This document shows positions 6,784 to 12,594 of a stretch of DNA of 12,594 bases, in pieces. Positions within the stretch are counted from its first letter, which is position 1, and each line of letters opens with the position of its first letter. The DNA is from Deltaproteobacteria bacterium RIFOXYA12_FULL_61_11 (lineage in GTDB: Bacteria > Bdellovibrionota_F > JAHFAK01 > YA12-FULL-61-11): positions 1 to 12,594 of the forward strand of contig MGSU01000096.1 in assembly GCA_001799195.1 (NCBI GenBank). The letters run 5' to 3'. Below the pieces are notes generated by a model. That model worked only from the letters and a program-made list of their open reading frames with translations. It was not told where the DNA came from and made no database searches. Both the position numbers and the translations under genes were made by a program.

Positions 6784-7642
6784 TGTCGTCCTCTCTTCGA
6801 CCGCGCACCCGGCGCAGAAGGTCATAGGCTTGGTTCCCGGTTAGACCGAAAAACTCGGCGACGACCTTGGCCTGGTCGCGTGGCCCGAGCTTTCCGCTCC
6901 GATCGAGGGCTGCGAACAATCGTCGCGCCGCTTCTTCGTCCACTCCATCCGGGGATTCGCTGACCGGCCCGAGGTAGAAGGCCAGGGTATACTCGCCCTG
7001 GATCCGCTCCCGCAGGCGCAATCCGGCGCACAGGTCGGCCGGGGTGCCGAGGAGCAACTCTTCGTGGAGCTTGGTCAACTCCTTGAGCAGCAGCGTTTGC
7101 ACCGGACCGAAGGTCTTTTCCAGCCAGACCAGGGTGCTCAGGAGACGGTGCGGTGCTTCGTAGAGCACCACGACCGCCTCGCGCCTCCGCAGCCAGGCCG
7201 TCAGCTCTTCGTTCCTTCGCTCCCGCTCGTCCAGAAAACCCAAGAAGATACCCGGGCAACCCGGCCGTCCTAGAATAGAGAGGGCCACGGCTTGGGCCGA
7301 TGGTCCCGGCACCACGGCCACCGGCAGCCCCCGTTCCAAGGCGGCGCGGACCACGGCTGATCCGGGATCGCTGATACCGGGTGTGCCGGCATCGCTGACT
7401 AGGGCAACGGATTTGCCCTCTTCCAAGAGGGCCAAGACCCTGGCCGAGGCCCTGCGTTCGTTGTGTTGGTGCAAAGCGAGCATCGGGGTACGCAGGCCCT
7501 TGGCCGAGAGCAGTTTGGCGGTGTGGCGGGTGTCCTCCGCGGCGATGAGATCGACGGTGCCGAGCACCTGTTCGGCCCGGACCGAGAGATCGCCGAGATT
7601 CCCGATCGGCGTGGCCACGAGGTACAGCGTCTTAGAGTTCAA
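6776..7642 (-). CDS. rsmI: 16S rRNA (cytidine(1402)-2'-O)-methyltransferase RsmI
   Basis: RsmI uses S-adenosylmethionine to methylate the 2'-O of C1402 in the decoding centre of 16S rRNA. Seen from the proposed TTG start (288 residues, the usual length): LYLVATPIGNLGD (6-18); AAEDTRHT (34-41); LVSDAGTPGISDPG (81-94); VPGPSA (111-116); LYEAPHR (160-166); and a C-terminal helical tail KLGPRDQAKVVAEFFGL (251-267), all diagnostic of the family. No ATG gives a proper N-terminus. The TTG at 7642 has GAGG 6 nt upstream and overlaps the stop of the preceding barrel gene as TTGA (4 nt), so it is the likely start. A longer frame reaching 7759 would lie inside that gene. The 3' end overlaps rluD by 8 nt. 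Confidence 0.94.
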   Translation of the reverse strand: MNSKTLYLVATPIGNLGDLSVRAEQVLGTVDLIAAEDTRHTAKLLSAKGLRTPMLALHQHNERRASARVLALLEEGKSVALVSDAGTPGISDPGSAVVRAALERGLPVAVVPGPSAQAVALSILGRPGCPGIFLGFLDERERRNEELTAWLRRREAVVVLYEAPHRLLSTLVWLEKTFGPVQTLLLKELTKLHEELLLGTPADLCAGLRLRERIQGEYTLAFYLGPVSESPDGVDEEAARRLFAALDRSGKLGPRDQAKVVAEFFGLTGNQAYDLLRRVRGRREDDNG

Positions 7643-8727
7643 TAGATCCCTCGTAGACCGAGGTGCAGGAGTTGCCGGTTGAACGCGAGTTCCATGTCCG
7701 ACAGTTCGTTCGAATACCTGCGGTACTGTATCTCGAGGGCAAGATACCGGTTCAGCCATCGGGAGAGGGCGAGGGCGAAGACGTTGAAATTTTCCTCCTC
7801 GCTGCTCGTGCGCAGGATCCGCACCCCTTCTTGCTCGATATAATAGGCAACGTTGTCGCTGTAAGCGCGGAGCAACGCGGAACCGGAGAGAATCATGGTG
7901 AGACCGAGCGGCAAGGACGTACTCCAGCGGGCGGACAGCACGAGAGAGCGGCTGTCGAGTTGGGGAATATTGGAATCACTGTGCCTGAGCAGGAGATCGA
8001 ATACCAAGATGGACGAAGCGTGGAAGGAGGCATTGAGGCCGAGTTCGTGGATGAGGTCGAGCCGACGGTCGAAACCGATCTGACGTTCGAGGAAATTCCG
8101 GTGGGCGAGATGATACTGGAGACCGAGGAGCCAGGCCCTGCCGATTCCTTGTTCGAGGCGTCCCCCGCCCCGGAGGAGCCGGAAGCTGTATAGTCCTTCA
8201 TCCTGGAACCTGAACTGCTCGAGGTGGAGGTCGAGGGTCTGTATGGGCACCGAACCGAACAAGGAGGGGAGCGGGAGCAACGAACGCTCCTCGAGGTATT
8301 GGGTGAGTTGGTCGAAATCCTCGTCGCCCGCCCTCTCCAACTTGCAGCGCCCCACGCTGCGAGAGGCGAGATCGAAGGGACCTACGGGGGCGGTCAAGCC
8401 GAGCTCGGCCACACCGATTACATTGTCTTTGGAACGTTCGGTGAGGAACTGTTTGGCGCCGAGTTGCACCCCGCCCTGCGCTTGACCGTGCTCCGAGGAG
8501 TACAAGAGGTGCCTCCCGATGAGCGAGCCTCGAACGAGCCAGTCGTCGATGACTCCGTCCTGACCCATCTGTTTGTAGATATTGGTATCGTATCCAAGAT
8601 CCAGCTTTCCCGCGAGGCTTCCTTGCCGCGGCTCTGAGTTCTCGGCACACGACTCGGATATCGGCTCCAGGAGCAGGACGAGGAGCAGAACCGGTGCAAA
8701 GAGGTGCAACCGGGCCGAGGACGACAT
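7639..8727 (-). CDS. Predicted outer-membrane beta-barrel protein, unknown function
   Basis: The 362-residue product begins MSSSARLHLFAPVLLLVLLL, a clear signal peptide with a plausible cleavage after Ser-Cys-Ala (26-28). The mature part is made of alternating hydrophobic/polar strands (for example LAGKLDLGYDTNIY, LHLEQFRFQDEGLYSFRLL, LVLSARWSTSLPLGLTMIL) and ends LHLGLRGIY with a C-terminal aromatic residue, as in outer-membrane barrels. The early GYDTNIY resembles the DSN-type start of several barrel families, but I cannot name one. The ATG at 8727 is chosen because it begins the signal peptide; the longer frame would run back through the divergent gene's start. The ribosome binding site is weak (GGGG about 8 nt upstream). 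The gene is first of a unit with rsmI and rluD and overlaps rsmI by 4 nt. It is divergent from the 936-residue fusion gene, which suggests shared regulation. Confidence 0.75.
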   Translation of the reverse strand: MSSSARLHLFAPVLLLVLLLEPISESCAENSEPRQGSLAGKLDLGYDTNIYKQMGQDGVIDDWLVRGSLIGRHLLYSSEHGQAQGGVQLGAKQFLTERSKDNVIGVAELGLTAPVGPFDLASRSVGRCKLERAGDEDFDQLTQYLEERSLLPLPSLFGSVPIQTLDLHLEQFRFQDEGLYSFRLLRGGGRLEQGIGRAWLLGLQYHLAHRNFLERQIGFDRRLDLIHELGLNASFHASSILVFDLLLRHSDSNIPQLDSRSLVLSARWSTSLPLGLTMILSGSALLRAYSDNVAYYIEQEGVRILRTSSEEENFNVFALALSRWLNRYLALEIQYRRYSNELSDMELAFNRQLLHLGLRGIY

Positions 8728-8759
8728 CAAGGACCCCGCCGAGAGAGCAACGGGCGATC

Positions 8760-8788
8760 TTAACTTCGCACCGGGGATACTGTACAGT
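8760..8788 (+). promoter_or_regulatory. Candidate promoter with palindrome in the divergent control region
   Basis: TTAACT (8760-8765), 17 nt, then TACAGT (8783-8788) make an acceptable sigma70-type promoter for the gene at 8842. The -10 element lies inside the perfect palindrome ACTGTACAGT (8779-8788). A repressor bound there would block this promoter and might also affect the divergent barrel gene. The 114-nt region between 8728 and 8841 holds nothing else I can name. Pattern match only. Confidence 0.35.
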
Positions 8789-8841
8789 GGAAAACCCGGT
8801 GGTTCCGTCGCTGCCGGTCCGTATGGCAGAGAGGCACTTCC

Positions 8842-11652
8842 ATGACCAAGGGCATCCTTCTTTACGGCTTTCTCCTGGTCCTCTCTCTGCCCACCGCGCC
8901 GCATGCTACCGAGGACGCCTCTCCCATGTCCTCGGGCAGACAGATCGACGTCCTGTATTTCGGAGGAGTGGACCCGAACGTCGATCTGCGCGCCTGCGAA
9001 CTCCTAGAACGGTTCCTGCGCACGCAACCGGACCTCGCGGTGCGCAAGGTCACACGGCACCTCATCCAGGCTGCCGGTGCCCGGCTCGCCGGCGGGAACG
9101 ACCTCGCGCTGTTCGGTTCAGCCCCCCGGATCACGGTCCTCGAGACCGGCACGGCCTGGTACCTCGTGCCCGGGGATGCCTCCGGTGACCTCGCTACCGC
9201 TCTGCACGACACCCTGCGGCAGTGGTCGAGCGAGCGCGAGGACGTGCGTCTGCTCGGCCAAGACGTGCTGCTCCCCTCCGACCCTGTTGGGGAGGAACCC
9301 GAGGTGCGGGGGATCGGCCGACTCGAACGCGGCACCTTTGTTCCCGGCGAGTTCTGGCAACCCTTGGTGGCCTATGGTTATCGACTTGGCTCGGGGGAGC
9401 GGGAGACCACGCTCGTCGTCGTTGCCAAGACCTTCGGCGGTTTCTCCCGGCTCGTTCCCGCGCTGCGCTCCCTCCGTGCGGGCAGTCCTTTCGCGGTGGC
9501 GGTCGGCACCGGTGCCGCTCTGCCGCAGAACGAGGCCGAACGGGCTGAAGCGCTGCGCGGTCTCTCCGGGTTGGTCGAGGCCCTGGTGCCCTCCGAGCAC
9601 CTCCTCGAACAGGCCCCTCCCGCCACCTCTGTCCCCTTTGTCGCTGCTAACATCCTGAAGGGAAAGACTCCGCTCTACCCGCCCTTGCTGGTTATCGAAC
9701 GCGACGAAGTGCGGGTCTGCGTGATCGGTTTGGCCAGAGTGGACCACCCCGAGCGCTTGCAGAACCTCGGTCTTTCGGTAGAACCCGCGACCATCAGCCT
9801 GGCCTCGCTGGAAGCGCGGGCCACCACCGAATGCACGCTCAACGTGGTCGTCTCCGAGCTCGGCGACGAGGAACATCGCGCACTTGTGGCCCGCTACCCC
9901 TGGATCGACCTGCTGGTCGGGACGCGCGTCGCGGACTCTCCGCCCTATCCCCGAGAAATTTTCAGCCAGCCGAGCGCGGAGCATCGGCTCAACCTGTCGA
10001 TCACCGGCAAGATCACTCCGGGCCGCAGCCTCGGGGTGGTCTCCTTCCGTTTCCGCGAGGCCGCGATTCCCAGCGCGATCCTGCACACCCGGCACGGTCT
10101 GGATACCGGGGTGACCGCCGAGGCAGAATTCCTGGACCTCGATCGTCGGCTCTCCACCCTGTTCTCGACGTCGGGCCGCATCCTCCTGCCCGACGTGCAC
10201 CACCTCTGGCCCGAGCACCTCTTCCTCGAGCCGGGACAACTGGCGTCGTTCTTGGGCGTGGCCATGTTCGAACGCACCCCCAGCGAGGTAGTCCTCCTGC
10301 CGGTGCCCGAGGGAGGGACGTTACCCCCCGGGGGCCTCTCCGCGGAACAATTGGCGACCTATTACCCTGCCGAGGACAAACTGGTCAGCGTCAGCATCCC
10401 CGGCAGCGAGCTCAAACGCCTGTACGACTATGTCCAGCGCGGCAATCAACATCGGCCGCGCTATTTCCTGGGTGGGCAGCAGAGTCGCACTCTGGTCACA
10501 GGGCTGCCCATCGCCGACGCGACCTACTACCACCTCCTGACCTCTTCAGCTCTGCTGGCCGAATTACGGGCGGCCTATGATCAGTTCACGCTCGAACGCC
10601 CCGAGGATCGTTTCCGGCGCGAGGGCGAGCGCTTCGTACCGGATCCCGAGGGCGATCCGGTCAGCCTGCACGAGGCCCTGACCTCGTCCCTCGCCGCAGA
10701 GGTCCCCGAGGAGACCATCCAGCGACTTGAGGAAGGCTCGACGCTGCCCGCCGACCAGGCCGTGCTCCAGCACCTGCGCGATGGTCTCAACGGCACGGCG
10801 GATTATGACCGGGTGGTCTACCTGGTCGACGTGCGCAACCTCCGGCTCGACCTGGCCGATACTTCGGTAGAGCGGCGGGAGAGTTATGCCAACGTGCGCA
10901 ACGCCCAGGTCACGGCCAATACCCAGCGCGCAATAGGCACCCTGGGCGAGGCTTACTTCCTGGTCGATCACGCCCAGGCCAGCCTCAAATTCGGCGTCTT
11001 GCTCGACTTCAGTCAGGTTCGCCTCAAGGAAACCGACGGCACGACCGTGGAGAACGAACAGCGCGACAACGGTCTGCTGACCGGGGAGGGTTTCTACAAG
11101 TGGCGGACTGTCGAGGTCTTCTCCACGGCCTATGTTCTCGGCCCCATGCTCAGCCTGCAATACGACACCGAGTTGCGGCGCAATAAAGCTACCGAGGGCC
11201 CGGCTCTTCTCCCCAGGGAACGGATCGGTCGCCTGCTCACCGGCCTGAAGCTCTATGACGGCGCACTGATTAAGAATTTCTCCGCCGGTCTGATCATGGA
11301 TTTGGATTACACCGGAGATCACGATGATCTCGAGTATGGTGTCTTCTCGCTGCTCAACCTCACCAGGGCCTTCTCTCTCCCTCGTTACAACATCCAGTAC
11401 GATCTGACTCTGGACACGCGCTGGTTTGCGCCCTCCGACCAGGACACGGACGACGACCTCGGACTGGAACTGCTCCTGCGCAATCAGTTCAAGATCCCGC
11501 TGCTCGGCTATCTCAGTTTGACCCCCATGGTCGACCTCTTTGTCTTCCGCGGCAAGCTGCCGGCCACGGAGCACCTCGGCCACAACCTGACCTTCGGCGT
11601 GGCCCTGTCGTACTCTCGGATCATCAAACCCCAGTTCGAGCGCTGGCTGTGA
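8842..11652 (+). CDS. Exported fusion: degenerate 5'-nucleotidase (UshA/SoxB-like) domains plus predicted C-terminal beta-barrel
   Basis: The 936-residue protein has a signal peptide (1-22, cleavage near PHA/TED). Residues 33-187 form an unidentified domain starting QIDVLYFGGVDPNVDL. Residues 188-408 follow the metallophosphatase order of 5'-nucleotidases: TTLVVVAKTFGGFSRL, then FVAANILKGKTPLYPPLLVI (266-285), VRVCVIGLARVD (290-301), NVVVSELGDEEH (334-345) and WIDLLVGTRVAD (354-365). The metal ligands are lost: DxHG reads KTFGG, the Asp of the second motif is Gly, SHLG reads SELG, and GGHxH reads GTRVA. Residues about 440-585 match the 5'-nucleotidase C-terminal domain (YYPAEDKLVSVSIPGSELKR; later VTGLPIADATYYHLLTSSAL). 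After a charged linker, about 700-936 alternates like barrel strands (QASLKFGVLLDFSQVRLK, LGYLSLTPMVDLFVF). The ATG has GAGAGG 7 nt upstream. Inference: a non-catalytic, perhaps ligand-binding, outer-membrane protein. Precise function is unknown. Barrel topology is less sure than the nucleotidase relationship. Confidence 0.8.
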   Translation: MTKGILLYGFLLVLSLPTAPHATEDASPMSSGRQIDVLYFGGVDPNVDLRACELLERFLRTQPDLAVRKVTRHLIQAAGARLAGGNDLALFGSAPRITVLETGTAWYLVPGDASGDLATALHDTLRQWSSEREDVRLLGQDVLLPSDPVGEEPEVRGIGRLERGTFVPGEFWQPLVAYGYRLGSGERETTLVVVAKTFGGFSRLVPALRSLRAGSPFAVAVGTGAALPQNEAERAEALRGLSGLVEALVPSEHLLEQAPPATSVPFVAANILKGKTPLYPPLLVIERDEVRVCVIGLARVDHPERLQNLGLSVEPATISLASLEARATTECTLNVVVSELGDEEHRALVARYPWIDLLVGTRVADSPPYPREIFSQPSAEHRLNLSITGKITPGRSLGVVSFRFREAAIPSAILHTRHGLDTGVTAEAEFLDLDRRLSTLFSTSGRILLPDVHHLWPEHLFLEPGQLASFLGVAMFERTPSEVVLLPVPEGGTLPPGGLSAEQLATYYPAEDKLVSVSIPGSELKRLYDYVQRGNQHRPRYFLGGQQSRTLVTGLPIADATYYHLLTSSALLAELRAAYDQFTLERPEDRFRREGERFVPDPEGDPVSLHEALTSSLAAEVPEETIQRLEEGSTLPADQAVLQHLRDGLNGTADYDRVVYLVDVRNLRLDLADTSVERRESYANVRNAQVTANTQRAIGTLGEAYFLVDHAQASLKFGVLLDFSQVRLKETDGTTVENEQRDNGLLTGEGFYKWRTVEVFSTAYVLGPMLSLQYDTELRRNKATEGPALLPRERIGRLLTGLKLYDGALIKNFSAGLIMDLDYTGDHDDLEYGVFSLLNLTRAFSLPRYNIQYDLTLDTRWFAPSDQDTDDDLGLELLLRNQFKIPLLGYLSLTPMVDLFVFRGKLPATEHLGHNLTFGVALSYSRIIKPQFERWL

Positions 11653-11763
11653 GCGAGGTGTCCTGAAAGTCCTCGGGATTGAAGATGCTCAGACTAGCCA
11701 GGCGCGAGGTGGGGCTGTGCCGGGTCATCCAGACTCTGCTCTGCATGGTGCTGTGGAGGTCGC

Positions 11764-12396
11764 TCAACCGACCGATACCTTCTTCAGAAGGGACTTCGCG
11801 GCCTTTCGTAGGGTTGGACGGGCATGGTTTCCGAATGGCTCGGCCAGCTTCAGGATCTCGGGGATGAGCTTCGGAGCGACCGCGGCGAGTTTCTCGAGAC
11901 CGCGTAGCACGCGAGCGGCGTGTTTCGACTCCCATGCAACCAGACCCTCTCGGAGGTACGGCATCGCTGCGGCCGCTGCCCGAGGGCCGGTAGTGCCATA
12001 GGCCGCAATGGTATCGAGCACATAGTCGCGCACAATGACGCTCTTGTCACATGTTGCACGTTGGCCGAGGTCCTCGAGGCGGTCGCCGATGAAGCGAGGG
12101 ACCTCTTTTGCCACCAGGGCTACCGCATGGGCCGCTTCCCACCGAACCCGCCCGTTCTTGTGCTCCAACAACGAGTAGAGAACCTCGACGTGAGGTGCCA
12201 CGAGCGCCGGCCGCTGCTCGGCAACCTTGGTCAGGACCTCGGCGCAGTCGCCGACGAGTTGCGCGCTTGTGTCAACGAGGTGTGCGGCGAGGTCCGGAAG
12301 AAGCTCCGGCTCTGCGACACAAAGGCGGGCGACCTCGATGTTGGCCTCTTCGCTCCGCGATCCGATTTGAGAAGAAAGCTTGGCGATGACGTCCAT
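11764..12396 (-). CDS. HEAT-repeat-like alpha-helical protein, unknown function
   Basis: The 210-residue product has no signal peptide or membrane segment and is built of about five or six helical-pair repeats of 35-40 residues. Examples are VLTKVAEQRPALVAPHVEVL, the segment NGRVRWEAAHAVALVAKEVP, then KSVIVRDYVLDTIAAYG, and a last HARPTLRKAAKSLLKKV. The D/R-x-V-R-W/D pattern is typical of HEAT/ARM-type scaffolds, which bind proteins; no catalytic motif is visible. The ATG at 12396 is preferred, with GGGA 7 nt before it. A TTG at 12426, directly after an in-frame stop, is an alternative adding 10 residues. It is convergent with the 936-residue gene, 111 nt apart, and no intrinsic terminator is visible between them. 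Its upstream side borders a possible insertion-sequence end. Partner and role are unknown. Confidence 0.75.
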   Translation of the reverse strand: MDVIAKLSSQIGSRSEEANIEVARLCVAEPELLPDLAAHLVDTSAQLVGDCAEVLTKVAEQRPALVAPHVEVLYSLLEHKNGRVRWEAAHAVALVAKEVPRFIGDRLEDLGQRATCDKSVIVRDYVLDTIAAYGTTGPRAAAAAMPYLREGLVAWESKHAARVLRGLEKLAAVAPKLIPEILKLAEPFGNHARPTLRKAAKSLLKKVSVG

Positions 12397-12436
12397 GACG
12401 TTTCCCGTCTCCGATACTTCCGGCAATCATCTGGCA

Positions 12437-12466
12437 TCTATCCTGTACCGGAAGGTGAGCTGTCAA
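12437..12466 (-). promoter_or_regulatory. Candidate promoter of the HEAT-repeat gene
   Basis: On the minus strand a perfect -35 hexamer TTGACA (12466-12461) is followed after 18 nt by GATAGA (12442-12437), a weak -10. Transcription would start about 35 nt before the ATG at 12396. The -35 box coincides with the outer tip of the possible insertion-sequence end described separately. Confidence 0.35.
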
Positions 12467-12527
12467 GCACCCCACCGTAGTAGGGGGTAAGCCTTCAGAG
12501 AAGTTCAGTTTTGGGTGAATTGCACTT

Positions 12528-12539
12528 GAGTGATCACTC
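12528..12539. repeat. 12-bp perfect palindrome
   Basis: GAGTGATCACTC is a perfect inverted repeat, 51 nt before the ATG at the right edge. It could be an operator or a transposase-binding element. CGGGGGTCCCCCG at 12560-12572 is a second inverted repeat close by. Confidence 0.5.
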
Positions 12540-12580
12540 CATCGACGGGGTGGCACCGACGGGGGTCCCCCGCCACGCGC

Positions 12581-12593
12581 AAGGATGAGCATG
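12581..12593 (+). promoter_or_regulatory. Ribosome binding site and start codon of a gene leaving the window
   Basis: AAGGA (12581-12585) is followed after 5 nt by ATG (12591-12593), the ideal spacing for a translation start. Only the start codon and one more base are in the window, so the product cannot be identified. If the surrounding DNA is an insertion-sequence end, this would be its first gene. Confidence 0.4.
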
Positions 12594-12594
12594 G

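Larger units (their letters stand above)
12461..12594 (+). mobile_element. Possible left end of an insertion sequence (IS21-like by appearance), partial
   Basis: From 12461 the sequence starts TGTCAAGCACCCCACC and runs 130 nt without coding capacity, through short inverted repeats (CTTCAGAGAAG, GAGTGATCACTC, CGGGGGTCCCCCG), to a ribosome binding site and ATG at the right edge. A TGT terminus and an inward-facing gene after about 100-150 nt resemble IS21-type elements. I could not see the other end, a target duplication or any transposase sequence, so this is an inference from layout and general resemblance. Confidence 0.3.

Noticed and set aside
5953-6963. 336-codon plus-strand open frame across rluD and the end of rsmI
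   Set aside because: It lies opposite two well-supported minus-strand genes and shows no protein-family features.
9118-10239. 373-codon minus-strand open frame, and a similar 339-codon one at 10564-11583
   Set aside because: Both are antisense to the 936-residue fusion gene, with low-complexity Gly/Glu/Arg-rich translations and no motifs.
11758-11773. Small hairpin GGTCG-6 nt-CGACC around the HEAT gene stop codon
   Set aside because: The stem is only 5 bp and no T-run follows on either strand, so it is not supported as a terminator.
11679-11867. 62-codon plus-strand frame in the convergent gap with a hydrophobic stretch
   Set aside because: Half of it is antisense to the HEAT-repeat gene, no ribosome binding site precedes it, and the hydrophobic part is short.
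12272-12592. 106-codon minus-strand frame upstream of and overlapping the HEAT-repeat gene
   Set aside because: The translation has no recognisable features and overlaps the better-supported HEAT frame and its probable promoter.

Overview
The window is GC-rich bacterial chromosomal DNA. Signal peptides followed by outer-membrane beta-barrel-like sequence in two genes point to a Gram-negative host. The kinase architecture and the HisA/HisF-related gene would fit a deltaproteobacterial or similar lineage, but no gene here fixes the taxon.

Layout. (1) Positions 1-931, minus strand: the N-terminal 310 residues of a membrane-embedded M48 (Ste24/CAAX prenyl protease 1-type) zinc peptidase that runs off the left edge. 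(2) 932-1414: a long leader without a recognisable gene; it holds two doubtful small reading frames joined by an ATGA overlap. (3) 1415-2104: a HisA/HisF-related TIM-barrel protein. (4) 2213-3613: a MATE-family efflux transporter containing a run of nine G. (5) 3678-5747: a soluble hybrid histidine kinase, 64 nt after the transporter and possibly co-transcribed with it. (6) 8727-5809, minus strand: a tight three-gene unit (predicted outer-membrane barrel, rsmI, rluD-family pseudouridine synthase) whose genes overlap by 4 and 8 nt. (7) 8842-11652, plus strand, divergent from that unit: a 936-residue exported protein. It joins an unidentified N-terminal region, a 5'-nucleotidase (UshA/SoxB-like) fold whose metal-binding motifs are all replaced, a 5'-nucleotidase C-terminal domain and a predicted C-terminal beta-barrel. 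(8) 12396-11764, minus strand: a HEAT-repeat-like helical protein. (9) 12461-12594: non-coding DNA that may be the end of an insertion sequence (IS21-like by appearance), with a ribosome binding site and start codon at the extreme edge.

The most unusual object is the 936-residue protein. It looks like a catalytically dead exported nucleotidase tethered to, or built into, the outer membrane, and it shares a 114-nt divergent control region with a second predicted outer-membrane barrel. The other recognisable genes are rRNA modification (rsmI, rluD), efflux (MATE), signal transduction and membrane proteolysis. No CRISPR array, tRNA or rRNA gene was seen.
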